The position numbers were made by a program, and so were the translations under genes. The notes below the pieces were generated by a model, which worked only from the letters and a program-made list of their open reading frames with translations, did no database searches and had not been told where the DNA came from. 64,000 nucleotides of DNA from CAVVFX01 sp963777595 (GTDB lineage: Bacteria > Acidobacteriota > Terriglobia > Bryobacterales > Bryobacteraceae), in NCBI GenBank assembly GCA_963777595.1, contig CAVZRE010000072.1, positions 80,967 to 144,966 on the forward strand. The letters are read 5' to 3'. Of this stretch, positions 48,036 through 56,088 are shown piece after piece (position 1 is the stretch's first letter; every line of letters begins with the position of its first letter).

Positions 48036-48644
48036 ATGCACGATCACGAACACACTCATGAGCATTCGACAGTGCCGTCGGATCCAACGCTGCGAGTCAA
48101 AGCACTGGAGTCTCTGCTGGTCGAAAAAGGCCTGGTCGACCCAGCTGCGCTGGACGCGGTAATCGATACTTTCGAAAACAAGATCGGCCCGCGCAACGGC
48201 GCACGCGTGGTCGCCCGGGCATGGGTCGACCCGGCCTACAAACAGCGCCTGCTGGCCGATGCCGCGTCCGCCATCGCCGAACTCGGCTATCCGAGCCAGC
48301 ATGGCGAACACATGCTGGCAGTCGAGAATGGCCCCGAGGTCCACAATCTGGTCGTCTGCACCCTCTGTTCCTGTTACCCGTGGCCGGTCTTGGGACTTCC
48401 GCCCGTTTGGTATAAATCCTCCGCCTACCGGTCTCGCGCCGTCATCGACCCCAGGGGTGTGCTCCATGAGTTCGGGCTCGATCTGCCCGGCGATGTTGAA
48501 GTGCGCGTGTGGGACAGCACCGCGGAGTTGCGTTACATCGTGCTCCCGGAGCGTCCGGCCGGTACCGATCATTTGACTGAAGAGGAACTGGCAGCGCTGG
48601 TGACACGCGATTCCATGGTAGGCGTGGCGAAAGTGTCGCGATGA
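48036..48644 (+). CDS. nthA: Nitrile hydratase alpha subunit, cobalt type
   Basis: 202 residues. The metal-binding claw is VCTLCSC at 107-113, with Thr after the first Cys, characteristic of cobalt enzymes (iron types have Ser). The second and third cysteines are normally oxidised to sulfinate and sulfenate. It hydrates nitriles to amides with the beta subunit. The N-terminus is unusually His/Asp/Glu-rich (HDHEHTHEH), possibly a metal-binding tail. It overlaps the beta gene by four bases. No amidase is nearby, so the fate of the amide is not visible. Confidence 0.95.
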   Translation: MHDHEHTHEHSTVPSDPTLRVKALESLLVEKGLVDPAALDAVIDTFENKIGPRNGARVVARAWVDPAYKQRLLADAASAIAELGYPSQHGEHMLAVENGPEVHNLVVCTLCSCYPWPVLGLPPVWYKSSAYRSRAVIDPRGVLHEFGLDLPGDVEVRVWDSTAELRYIVLPERPAGTDHLTEEELAALVTRDSMVGVAKVSR

Positions 48645-49297
48645 ACGGAGTCCACGACATGGGCGGCATGCATGGCATGGGTCCGATTCAACACGAGCAG
48701 GACGAGCCCGTATTTCATGAGCCTTGGGAGGGTCGCGTGTATGCCCTCAATCGCGCCATGGGTGCTTGGCGCAGATGGAACCTGGATGCCTGGCGCAAGA
48801 CCATCGAGCTTCTTCCGCCCGCCGACTACCTTCGCATGAGCTACTACGAGAAATGGCTGGCTGCGCTCGAGAAACGCGTCGTGGAGTACAGCTTCGCTAC
48901 TCCCGAGGAGTTGCATACCGGACACCCCGCGCCGGAAGCAATCAAGTCCACGCCGGCGCTCACGCCCGACGCGGCCCGCAGAATCGATCGCGGCGTCCCG
49001 TCCAGTTTCGATCCCTCCATAGCTCCGCTTTTTCATGCGGGACAGCGTGTCCGTGCTCGGAATATGCATCCGCCAGGACATACTCGCCTGCCGCGCTATG
49101 CCCGGGGCAAAGCCGGCGACGTCATGCGGGATCACGGCGTATACGCATTCCCGGACACCAACGCGCAATTTCTGGGAGAGAAACGCCAGCACGTTTATTC
49201 GGTCCGTTTCGCGGCGCGTGAACTTTGGGGAGAAGCCGCGTCTCCACGGGACTTCATCTATATTGATCTCTGGGATGACTATCTTGAACACGCCTGA
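48641..49297 (+). CDS. nthB: Nitrile hydratase beta subunit
   Basis: 218 residues, the usual size. N-terminus MNGVHDMGGMHGMG is the family signature; PVFHEPWEGRVYAL and LRMSYYEKWLAALE follow, and the C-terminal SH3-like barrel contains HTRLPRYARGKAGDV and the Arg-rich contact region. It forms the alpha-beta heterodimer and shapes the active site. It overlaps nthA by four bases and the accessory gene by 23 bases. Confidence 0.95.
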   Translation: MNGVHDMGGMHGMGPIQHEQDEPVFHEPWEGRVYALNRAMGAWRRWNLDAWRKTIELLPPADYLRMSYYEKWLAALEKRVVEYSFATPEELHTGHPAPEAIKSTPALTPDAARRIDRGVPSSFDPSIAPLFHAGQRVRARNMHPPGHTRLPRYARGKAGDVMRDHGVYAFPDTNAQFLGEKRQHVYSVRFAARELWGEAASPRDFIYIDLWDDYLEHA

Positions 49298-49640
49298 TCT
49301 AAGTGAATTGCCGCGCCTGCCCCGCGACGAAGGAGGCCCCGTGTTTGCCGAGCCGTGGCAAGCCCAGGCTTTCGGTCTAGCCGTGAAGCTTTCCGATCAA
49401 GGCTACTTCTCGTGGAAAGAATGGGCCGAAGCGCTGGCCGCGGAACTCAAAGCCGCCGAAGATCGCGGTGAGCCCGACGACGGCACGCATTATTACGATC
49501 ATTGGCTGGCAACACTTGAACGCCTGGTGACCGCGAAAGGCTTGACGGATAGCAAGGCCCTCGCCGATCGCAAGCAGGCGTGGACCAATGCCTATCTGCA
49601 CACACCTCACGGCCAGCCCGTAGTCTTGAAGCGTCTGTGA
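49275..49640 (+). CDS. Nitrile hydratase accessory (activator/cobalt chaperone) protein
   Basis: 121 residues from the ATG at 49275; the frame is open further upstream, but that part lies inside nthB. It is homologous to the N-terminal part of the beta subunit (GGPVFAEPWQAQAFGLAVKL, HYYDHWLATLERLVTAKGL), as in the small activators (P14K/NthE type) that load cobalt into the alpha subunit by subunit swapping. It is the third gene of the nitrile hydratase set. Confidence 0.88.
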   Translation: MTILNTPDLSELPRLPRDEGGPVFAEPWQAQAFGLAVKLSDQGYFSWKEWAEALAAELKAAEDRGEPDDGTHYYDHWLATLERLVTAKGLTDSKALADRKQAWTNAYLHTPHGQPVVLKRL

Positions 49641-49717
49641 CACTTCAAGGCAGCCAGCGCCGCCATTCAATCTGCAAAATAGACCATCCGCTCTTCGTAA
49701 TCGGCCGCGCACCAGCC

Positions 49718-50854
49718 TCACAGCGCCTGCTCCAGCACCGCCGTCAGCTCAGAAGCGGTTAGCAAAATCGGATTCGCCTTCATACTACTCGCCCGAGCCG
49801 CCTTCTCCACCAGATCCGAAACCGCCTTCGCACCGATCCCGTAGACCCCAAGCGGCCGCACCTCGAGCTGCGTGCAGAGTTGAGCCACCCACTCAACCCC
49901 GTCCTCGGCCGTCGCCCGAGGATCGCCGGTCAGAATACCAGCAATCTCTCGATACCGCGCAAGCGACGGATGTAGCGGCGCACGCTCGCGCATCGCTCCA
50001 ATATTTGCCCTCATGCCCTGCGTCAATAATGCAGCGCACACCGCTCCGTGGGGCGCATCGAACCTTCCTCCAATCGGGGCGGCAAATCCATGAACCACCC
50101 CGAGTCCCGCGTTGGCCAGCGCCAGGCCGCCCAGCAGGCTGGCCAGCGACATATTCTCCCGCGCCTCGGCATCGTGACCGTTCGCATACGCCTTCTTCAG
50201 ATGCACGCTCGCCCGTCGAATTCCATCGCGACAGAAGGCGTCTGTCATTGCATTCGCCCGCGGCGAAACGAAAGGCTCAATCAATTGCGTCAGCGCGTCT
50301 AACCCGGTGCTCGCCGTAAGATGCGGAGGAAGGTCGCGGGTAAGGTCGGGATCGACAATCGCGACTCGGGCCAGCATCATGGCGCTGCGGAGACTGGCTT
50401 TCACGCCATGTTCAGGCGATCCCAGAACGGCGTTGCGCGTCACTTCGGAACCCGTGCCCGCAGTCGTCGGAATCGCGACAAAAGGTAGCGGTCGGACCGT
50501 GAGCGGCTGGCCTTTGCCAATCACTTCCAAATAGTCCAGCGGATCTCCCGGATTGGCAGCCATCGCCGCAATCGCTTTCCCGCCATCGATTACGCTGCCG
50601 CCTCCCATCGCGACGATCGCGTCGCACGACCGCGCGGCAGCGGATCCCTGGCGCACCAGTTCGACCGTAGGTTCGCCCGGGATGCGGAACATGGATGCTC
50701 CATCGTTGGCGAACCCTGCCGGACCGCGCGGTCCATGCTGTCCGGTCACCACCAAAGGCCGCGACACACCAAGCTCTTGAAGGATCTGCGCCAGTTGTGA
50801 AACGCTACCCGGACCGAAAACGATCCTCGCCGCGGTAGCGAACTCGAAGGGCAT
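49718..50854 (-). CDS. Iron-containing alcohol dehydrogenase / maleylacetate reductase-like
   Basis: 378 residues, group III (iron-type) dehydrogenase. Nucleotide-binding region AIVAMGGGSVIDGGKAIAA, TTAGTGSEVTRNAVL, and metal-ligand regions GLDALTQLIEPFVS and VVHGFAAPIGGRFDAPHG. It resembles maleylacetate reductases and related NAD(P)H-dependent enzymes more than the long ethanol dehydrogenases. It overlaps the upstream ABM gene at TAATG, so the pair may act in one aromatic or quinone degradation step. Exact substrate unknown. Confidence 0.88.
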   Translation of the reverse strand: MPFEFATAARIVFGPGSVSQLAQILQELGVSRPLVVTGQHGPRGPAGFANDGASMFRIPGEPTVELVRQGSAAARSCDAIVAMGGGSVIDGGKAIAAMAANPGDPLDYLEVIGKGQPLTVRPLPFVAIPTTAGTGSEVTRNAVLGSPEHGVKASLRSAMMLARVAIVDPDLTRDLPPHLTASTGLDALTQLIEPFVSPRANAMTDAFCRDGIRRASVHLKKAYANGHDAEARENMSLASLLGGLALANAGLGVVHGFAAPIGGRFDAPHGAVCAALLTQGMRANIGAMRERAPLHPSLARYREIAGILTGDPRATAEDGVEWVAQLCTQLEVRPLGVYGIGAKAVSDLVEKAARASSMKANPILLTASELTAVLEQAL

Positions 50855-51159
50855 TACCAGCCCGTATCCTCGGGGAAAATGTTACGGCATGGCACGTTGC
50901 TGCGCGTTTCGGCCATCATAGGCGCAACCGCATCCCGCCATTTTAAATAATGCGATGTGGCCTTGTGCTGCGCGGGAGCTTCCGCTGTCCGGTAGACCTC
51001 CACCAGCACAAATCGCGCAGGATCGTCGGCTCGTTGCATAAAATCGAATCGCGCGATTCCAGGTTCCTTCACGCTCTGGCTCGCGTTTTCCACTGTCGCG
51101 GAAATGAAAGCCTCGATAAACTCCGGCTTGACATGTATATCAACGTGCGCAATGAGCAT
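50854..51159 (-). CDS. Antibiotic biosynthesis monooxygenase (ABM/YgiN-like) domain protein
   Basis: 101 residues from the ATG at 51159, which has GGAGG four bases upstream; the longer frame to 51252 runs into the Fis-type gene. A single ferredoxin-like ABM domain (MLIAHVDIHVKPEFIEAF ... EPGIARFDFMQRADDPARFVLVEVY ... HKATSHYLKWRDAV). Members act as cofactor-free quinone/antibiotic monooxygenases or AI-2 phosphate-processing enzymes (LsrG). Coupled to the alcohol dehydrogenase gene downstream. Confidence 0.88.
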   Translation of the reverse strand: MLIAHVDIHVKPEFIEAFISATVENASQSVKEPGIARFDFMQRADDPARFVLVEVYRTAEAPAQHKATSHYLKWRDAVAPMMAETRSNVPCRNIFPEDTGW

Positions 51160-51178
51160 ATGGCCTCCCCCCGTCAAA

Positions 51179-51466
51179 CTAGACTCCGTCGCTTGACACT
51201 CTCTTGGTCTTCGGCTTAACGGCGCCGGCGCGCACCATGGGTTTGCGCGCAACTACCCGCGGACGTTTCCCGTCGATCTTATATTCGCGCATCTTCCGCT
51301 GCAGAGTGTTGCGGTGAATCCCGAGCGTCTTGCTGGCTTCGGATTGATTGGCTTCGCTCCGCTGTAAGGCCCCTATGATCATCCCTTTTTCCAGCAATTC
51401 AACCGCTTCCTCCATAAAAAAACCACTATCCAAAAGCTGCGTAGCCAGCTCATTAATCGTTTTCAT
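51179..51466 (-). CDS. Fis-type helix-turn-helix regulator
   Basis: 95 residues. The middle holds a Fis/NtrC-C-terminal type HTH (GALQRSEANQSEASKTLGIHRNTLQRKMREYKI); the tail is basic (KRPRVVARKPMVRAGAVKPKTKR). There is no receiver or AAA domain, so it is a free-standing DNA-binding protein, possibly nucleoid-associated. It lies three bases after the cvpA stop and 19 bases before the ABM start, in one direction with purC and cvpA. Confidence 0.85.
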   Translation of the reverse strand: MKTINELATQLLDSGFFMEEAVELLEKGMIIGALQRSEANQSEASKTLGIHRNTLQRKMREYKIDGKRPRVVARKPMVRAGAVKPKTKRVSSDGV

Positions 51467-51469
51467 GCG

Positions 51470-52042
51470 CTAAAGATCCTGACGTTTGGGGAGTTCGACC
51501 TTCTTGTGCTCCTCCCAGAAAGACTTGAGTTGTGCATACCGAGTCTGAAAGCTATCTTTCAATTCTCTCGGCGCAATTGCAATCACGAAATTCGCACCTG
51601 TGACAATATGGGGTGCGATCCTGGACTCGGCCACCGACGCAGGAACCGAATCGATCGCTACCGCGGGAGCAAATGCAACCAGCGCCGTGATTACCGCCAT
51701 CGCCACCAGCGCCCCTCGAACCAGTCCGAACAATGCTCCCAGGAAGCGGTCAAACCAGGATAACCCAACCGTTTTCACGAACCGGCGGAGGATGGCGCTG
51801 ACCACCGCACCCAGAATTACGCAGCCTGCGAACACAAGGAAAAAGCCGATGAAATTCGCCACCTGCGGAGCACTGACGTACGGCAGCAGGAACGACCCCG
51901 CGAGTCCATAAAACCAGATGCCGCCGATCAGGCCGATTACAGCTGCCCCGATGCCAATCACTTCGCGCGAAAATCCTCTGCGGGCCGCCGAGAGCGTCGA
52001 GAACAGCAGAATGAGCACCAATAAGAAATCCAGCCAGTTCAT
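51470..52042 (-). CDS. cvpA: CvpA-family membrane protein
   Basis: 190 residues with four predicted helices (about 1-18, 27-50, 60-85, 100-125) and the family start MNWLDFLLVLILLFSTLSAARRGFSREVIG. CvpA proteins influence envelope integrity and colicin V production and are often near purine genes; here the start overlaps the purC stop by four bases. Confidence 0.88.
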   Translation of the reverse strand: MNWLDFLLVLILLFSTLSAARRGFSREVIGIGAAVIGLIGGIWFYGLAGSFLLPYVSAPQVANFIGFFLVFAGCVILGAVVSAILRRFVKTVGLSWFDRFLGALFGLVRGALVAMAVITALVAFAPAVAIDSVPASVAESRIAPHIVTGANFVIAIAPRELKDSFQTRYAQLKSFWEEHKKVELPKRQDL

Positions 52043-52932
52043 AGGACCTTTCCGGTCAACGTCTCATACGCTTCGCGATACTTCGCGCTTGTCTTCAGGA
52101 TGACTTCCTCGGGAAGTGGAGGAGCCGGAGGCCGCTTGTTCCAGTCGAGTGTCTCGAGATAATCACGCACGAACTGTTTATCGTATGACTTTTGTGCTCC
52201 GCCCGGCGCATATTCGTCGCGAGGCCAAAAGCGCGACGAATCCGGCGTCAACACTTCGTCCCCCAACACCAGTTCATCGCCCACCATGCCAAATTCAAAT
52301 TTGGTATCCGCCAGGATGATGCCCCGCGTCGCGGCATATTCCGAAGCTCTGCGATAGATCGCCAGTGTGAGATCGCGAAGCCTTTCGGCAGTCTCGCCGC
52401 CGACCACCCCGGCTGCGACTTCGAGTGAAACGTTTTCGTCGTGCCCCGATTGCGCTTTCGTGGCGGGAGTGAAGATTGGCTCCGGCAATCGATCGCTCTC
52501 GCGCAGACCGGGCGGAAGCGGAATGCCGCAGATGGTCCCATGTTCGCGATATTCTTTCCATCCGGAGCCCGAAAGGTAGCCCCGCGCCACGCACTCAATG
52601 GGAAACATCTCGGCTCGCCGCACCAGCATGGAGCGTCCTGCCAGCTGCTCGCGGAACGCCTCCAGTTCATCCGGATATTCGTCGACATCGGCGGTCAGGA
52701 AATGAGTCGGCACAAGGTCACGCAGCATCTCAAACCAGAAGACAGACATCTGGGTGAGCACCCGCCCTTTACCCGGAATTCCGTTCGGCAGAATGCAATC
52801 GAACGCGGAGATGCGGTCGCTCGCGACAATCAGCAGGCGATCGCCGAGCGAAAAGACGTCACGAACTTTGCCGGAGGCGAAATGGCGCACGCCCTCCAGT
52901 CGGCTTTTAAGCAGAACGGTTTCTGAACTCAA
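52039..52932 (-). CDS. purC: Phosphoribosylaminoimidazole-succinocarboxamide synthase
   Basis: 297 residues, the longer eukaryote-like form. Motifs: GKVRDVFSLGDRLLIVASDRISAFD, the ATP-binding N-terminal region, and FPIECVARGYLSGSGWKEY. It joins CAIR and aspartate in de novo purine synthesis. It heads the purC-cvpA-fis run and is divergent from the S41 gene (135-base gap). Confidence 0.95.
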   Translation of the reverse strand: MSSETVLLKSRLEGVRHFASGKVRDVFSLGDRLLIVASDRISAFDCILPNGIPGKGRVLTQMSVFWFEMLRDLVPTHFLTADVDEYPDELEAFREQLAGRSMLVRRAEMFPIECVARGYLSGSGWKEYREHGTICGIPLPPGLRESDRLPEPIFTPATKAQSGHDENVSLEVAAGVVGGETAERLRDLTLAIYRRASEYAATRGIILADTKFEFGMVGDELVLGDEVLTPDSSRFWPRDEYAPGGAQKSYDKQFVRDYLETLDWNKRPPAPPLPEEVILKTSAKYREAYETLTGKVL

Positions 52933-53067
52933 GATCGATACCAGCTTTGATTTCGGCTCTGACAGCCTTGGGGGGAGGCTTCAAAGATGATACCAGGATT
53001 TGCTCGGACTTCTGGCGCTATACTGTGAGTAGCGAAACCAAGAAGGCTGGTTCGCGTCCAAACATCT

Positions 53068-54288
53068 ATGAGCAGCCGTCTCAAAATCTTAGTTGTCACT
53101 TCTTCCACCTGTCTCGTCATTCTGTTCCTCTTCGGTTCGATGATGAGCAAGGGTGCTCCTTCGCCCGCCGCGGAAGAATCCACCACGCCCGGCGTCTACC
53201 GCCATATCGCGGTTTTCACGGAAGTTCTCACACGCATCAAGAGTGAGTACGTTGAAGAGCCCGACATGAAGAATGTCACCCTGGGCGCCATGAACGGCCT
53301 GCTCGAATCTATCGATCCCTATGCCAGCTACCTCAATGCCGAGCAGTACAAAGAGTATTTGAAGAACTACGATTCTTATCGAGGCGACCTCGGCTTGGTG
53401 CTCGCGAAAAAGTTCGGCTACATCACTGTGGTCGCAGCGGTCCCCGGATCGCCCGCCGCTAAGGCTGGCTTAACCACCGGCGATATGATCGAAACGATAA
53501 AGGGCGTGGCTACCCGCGATATGCCGCTGGCTTATGCAAGCCTGCTGCTTCGGGGCCAGCCTGGCTCTAGCGTCGACATCTCAGTGCTGCAGCGTCGTCC
53601 CGATCCCCATAAGCTGACACTCGAACGTACAGCGATTCAATATCCGGCAGTTGCGGATAAGATGCTGCAGGACGGCGTCGGTTATATCCGCCCGGAGACG
53701 CTGGCCAGCGGCAAAGTGAAAGAAATCTCGAGCGATGTCGCCGACCTGCAAAAGAAGGGCGCCAGGAAGCTCATTCTCGATCTACGCAACTGCGCTGTGG
53801 GCGCGCCCGAAGACGGCGTTGCGCTCGCTAACCTATTTATGAAGAGCGGCGAAATCGCCTATCTCCAGGGTCAGAAGTTTCCGCGCCAGGAGTTTGATGC
53901 CAAACCGAACGATGCCGTGACTCAGGTCCCGCTGGTGGTGATCACCAATCGCGGCACCGCGTCCGGATGCGAAGTTGCGGCGGCGGCGCTTCAGGACAGC
54001 AGCCGCGCTGACGTAATCGGTGAACGCACGTTTGGCGATGCCTCAGTTCGTCGCGCCGTAACCATGGATGACGGCAGTGCAATCATACTGTCCGTAGCCA
54101 AGTACTACTCGCCGTCCGGCAAATCCATTCAGGACGACGGTGTTACGCCAAAAACGCTCGTCGCGGAACCCGATGTTACGGCCGACATCGACGACGATAA
54201 TGACGTTCCGGCAGCTCCCGAAACGCCGAAAAAGCCGGCTGAAGATGTGCTCCTGAAGAAAGCCGTCGAAGTGATTTCCGCCAAGTAG
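53068..54288 (+). CDS. S41-family (CtpA-like) carboxy-terminal processing protease homologue lacking the catalytic lysine
   Basis: 406 residues with an N-terminal membrane anchor (LKILVVTSSTCLVILFLFGSMM), an S41 N-terminal helical region, a PDZ domain (about 108-190: VVAAVPGSPAAKAGLTTGDMIETI) and the S41 fold. The nucleophile is retained as Ser-299 in NRGTASGCE. Twenty-five residues later, where S41A enzymes have the general-base Lys (TFGKG), this protein has Asp-324 (TFGDASV). Ser-to-Lys spacing of 25 is standard, so the alignment is secure. It is probably inactive as a classical Ser-Lys protease, or uses another base. A TATACT at 53019 could be its -10. Divergent from purC. Confidence 0.88.
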   Translation: MSSRLKILVVTSSTCLVILFLFGSMMSKGAPSPAAEESTTPGVYRHIAVFTEVLTRIKSEYVEEPDMKNVTLGAMNGLLESIDPYASYLNAEQYKEYLKNYDSYRGDLGLVLAKKFGYITVVAAVPGSPAAKAGLTTGDMIETIKGVATRDMPLAYASLLLRGQPGSSVDISVLQRRPDPHKLTLERTAIQYPAVADKMLQDGVGYIRPETLASGKVKEISSDVADLQKKGARKLILDLRNCAVGAPEDGVALANLFMKSGEIAYLQGQKFPRQEFDAKPNDAVTQVPLVVITNRGTASGCEVAAAALQDSSRADVIGERTFGDASVRRAVTMDDGSAIILSVAKYYSPSGKSIQDDGVTPKTLVAEPDVTADIDDDNDVPAAPETPKKPAEDVLLKKAVEVISAK

Positions 54289-54308
54289 CTCTTGTTCAAC
54301 CGTACGTA

Positions 54309-54353
54309 GACTTCATCGGTCTGTGCCCTTCTTTAGGGCGCAGACTTGAAGTC
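54309..54353. terminator. Stem-loop between convergent S41 and SirB1 genes
   Basis: GTCTGTGCCC (54319-54328) pairs with GGGCGCAGAC (54336-54345) with one mismatch and a 7-base loop. An outer GACTTCA/TGAAGTC (54309-54315 with 54347-54353) extends it. Position between two convergent stops (54288 and 54387) suits a bidirectional terminator, although the T-runs are short. Confidence 0.6.
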
Positions 54354-54386
54354 GTCGGTCCCGAATCGCGAGCATCGGCCCGCTAT

Positions 54387-55193
54387 CTAATTCAACGCAG
54401 CCAGCCACTTGCCGACAGCCTGCAACTGGCCCTGGATCTCTTCCTTGTCCTCTGCATGTGGATTCAAAGTTAGATACCGTTCCAGGTCCTTCTTGCCTGC
54501 CAGCAATTGCCGCATCTGCAACCGGACCAGCCCGCGCTGTTTATACTCCTCAGCCGATTCGGGATTCGCTTCGATCAGCAAGTCGAGAATCGTTTGAGCC
54601 TTTTGAAATGATCGCTGCGAGAAATAAATCCCCCGGAGGTTGTTAATCATTCGCATCACGATCTGGCGCTTGCCGGCGGGCGCCAGCAGCTTCGGATTCT
54701 CGTCCTCGACCATCGCCAGCCGGTAACAATCATCCGGCGACAGAATCGCTCCGCCGTGAAATGGGTCGATGAAGGTGGAGTAATCCCCGTCGTCGTAGCG
54801 AATTACAAAATGACGCGGAAGTCCGATGCCGGAGACGTGCTTGGCCAGCCGTCGCGCGATCTCCATGTAGATCACCGATAGGGTGATGGGAATGCCCAGT
54901 CGGCCGTCCAGTACTTCGTTCAGACAACTGTTGCGCGGATTATAGTAGTCGTCTGCATTACCCCGCAGGCCAATCTCTTGAAATAGGTATTGGTTGGCGA
55001 CACGAACAAATTCCCGGCCATCCGAAAGGTCGCGGCACCGGTCCGCAATGTCATTGGCGAAGCGATCCAGCGCGAAAAGAGACGGACCAAAATCCAGATC
55101 GGGAAACTCGACAGTGGCCAGATTCAAAGCAGCCCGATCGAGTTCCATATCATCGTCGCGCCCTGACAGGAGCCCTTTGAGTTCGCCCACCAT
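54387..55193 (-). CDS. SirB1-like transglutaminase-fold protein with TPR
   Basis: 268 residues. The N-terminal transglutaminase-like SirB1 domain has NPRNSCLNEVLDGRLGIPITLSVIYMEIARRL, GIGLPRHFVIRY and STFIDPFHGG; the C-terminal 80 residues form TPR-like helices (FSQRSFQKAQTILDLLIEANPESAEEYKQRGLVRLQ). The family is widespread, usually without demonstrated enzymatic activity. Convergent with the S41 gene across a hairpin. Confidence 0.88.
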   Translation of the reverse strand: MVGELKGLLSGRDDDMELDRAALNLATVEFPDLDFGPSLFALDRFANDIADRCRDLSDGREFVRVANQYLFQEIGLRGNADDYYNPRNSCLNEVLDGRLGIPITLSVIYMEIARRLAKHVSGIGLPRHFVIRYDDGDYSTFIDPFHGGAILSPDDCYRLAMVEDENPKLLAPAGKRQIVMRMINNLRGIYFSQRSFQKAQTILDLLIEANPESAEEYKQRGLVRLQMRQLLAGKKDLERYLTLNPHAEDKEEIQGQLQAVGKWLAALN

Positions 55194-55519
55194 TTCCAGC
55201 CTTATTCGTACGATAGCATCTTCGGGCTGGCATTTTTTGCGGCGCCCGGAACCTCGAACCCCCGTAATCTCTTTGTAGTCGAAGCCTCGAAGTAGTAAAT
55301 AAAACTTTAGGACCCGTTTATCCTGTTATGTGCGGGCGAGTCACTGCCGGGCGGCTCCGCCGGACCCCTGCGCTGCCGCCTCTACTCGAAAACGGGTTAA
55401 TTCGCACCAACAGCGCGTCTCCCTCTGGCACCCTTGTCCTTGCCCGGCGGCGTCGCGGTTCGGAAAAATTTCAGACGGTCCTTTTGCGATTGCAAAATTT
55501 GAATTAAGATGGTGAGATC
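55194..55519. promoter_or_regulatory. 326-base divergent region upstream of the Rrf2 regulator
   Basis: No convincing gene. Near the Rrf2 start there is CAAAATTTG (about 55492-55500), a small dyad inside an A/T-rich patch unlike its surroundings, and TAAGAT at 55505-55510, a possible -10 with TTGCGA 15 bases upstream. The dyad could be a self-regulatory Rrf2 operator. Confidence 0.35.
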
Positions 55520-55972
55520 TTGATCTACTCACAATCCTCGAAGTACGCGATCCGCGCTTTTGTCAATCTCGCCAGCCTGCCGGAGGGACAATTCGCAATG
55601 GTGAAAAATATCGCAGAGGAAGAACAAATTCCTTCCCACTTTCTGGCCAAGATTCTCCAACAGATTGCTCGTAAGGGACTGCTGAGATCGAGTAAAGGGC
55701 CCACCGGTGGATTTTGTCTGAACGTGCCGGCGAAGAAGCTGAAACTGATCGATATCATCGACGCAGTGGACGGGATGAACCACTTCACCGCCTGCGCAGG
55801 CGGCCTCCCCGAATGCAACTCCGCCAAAGCCTGTTCGTTATGCGACCGGTGGAAACCTGTTCAATCGCGTATCATGGGGTTTCTGGGCCGGACTACGATC
55901 GCAGATCTGGTGCGTGACGCAAAGAAGAAGGCCGCGAGGCCGGCGGCCAGGAAGATGCTCCGGCGAGTCTGA
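55520..55972 (+). CDS. Rrf2-family transcriptional regulator
   Basis: 150 residues, TTG start. Winged-helix DNA-binding domain (MIYSQSSKYAIRAFVNLASLP ... IPSHFLAKILQQIARKGLLRSSKGPTGGF) and a cysteine cluster CAGGLPECNSAKACSLC at about 92-108, placed like the Fe-S-binding cysteines of IscR/NsrR-type sensors, although with extra cysteines. It should sense iron-sulfur status, NO or redox stress. No isc or suf genes are adjacent, and clpP follows after 116 bases. Confidence 0.9.
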   Translation: MIYSQSSKYAIRAFVNLASLPEGQFAMVKNIAEEEQIPSHFLAKILQQIARKGLLRSSKGPTGGFCLNVPAKKLKLIDIIDAVDGMNHFTACAGGLPECNSAKACSLCDRWKPVQSRIMGFLGRTTIADLVRDAKKKAARPAARKMLRRV

Positions 55973-56088
55973 AACACTGCGGACTGCATCTCAACAACCA
56001 GAGGAGGGGCTCGCCGGGTCTACGTAGCGAAACCTCGAAATTCGGAGTGCGTCGTGGATTTGAGCGCTCCGCCTCCCCGCAATGTGCT

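Noticed and set aside
46593..48572. A 659-codon open frame on the minus strand
   Set aside because: It lies opposite the DUF1501 and nthA genes, which have clear family motifs. Its sequence matches no fold I know and has the skewed composition of a GC-rich shadow frame.
55330..55515. Short ORF upstream of the Rrf2 gene
   Set aside because: No ribosome-binding site, non-protein-like composition, and it overlaps the likely Rrf2 promoter.
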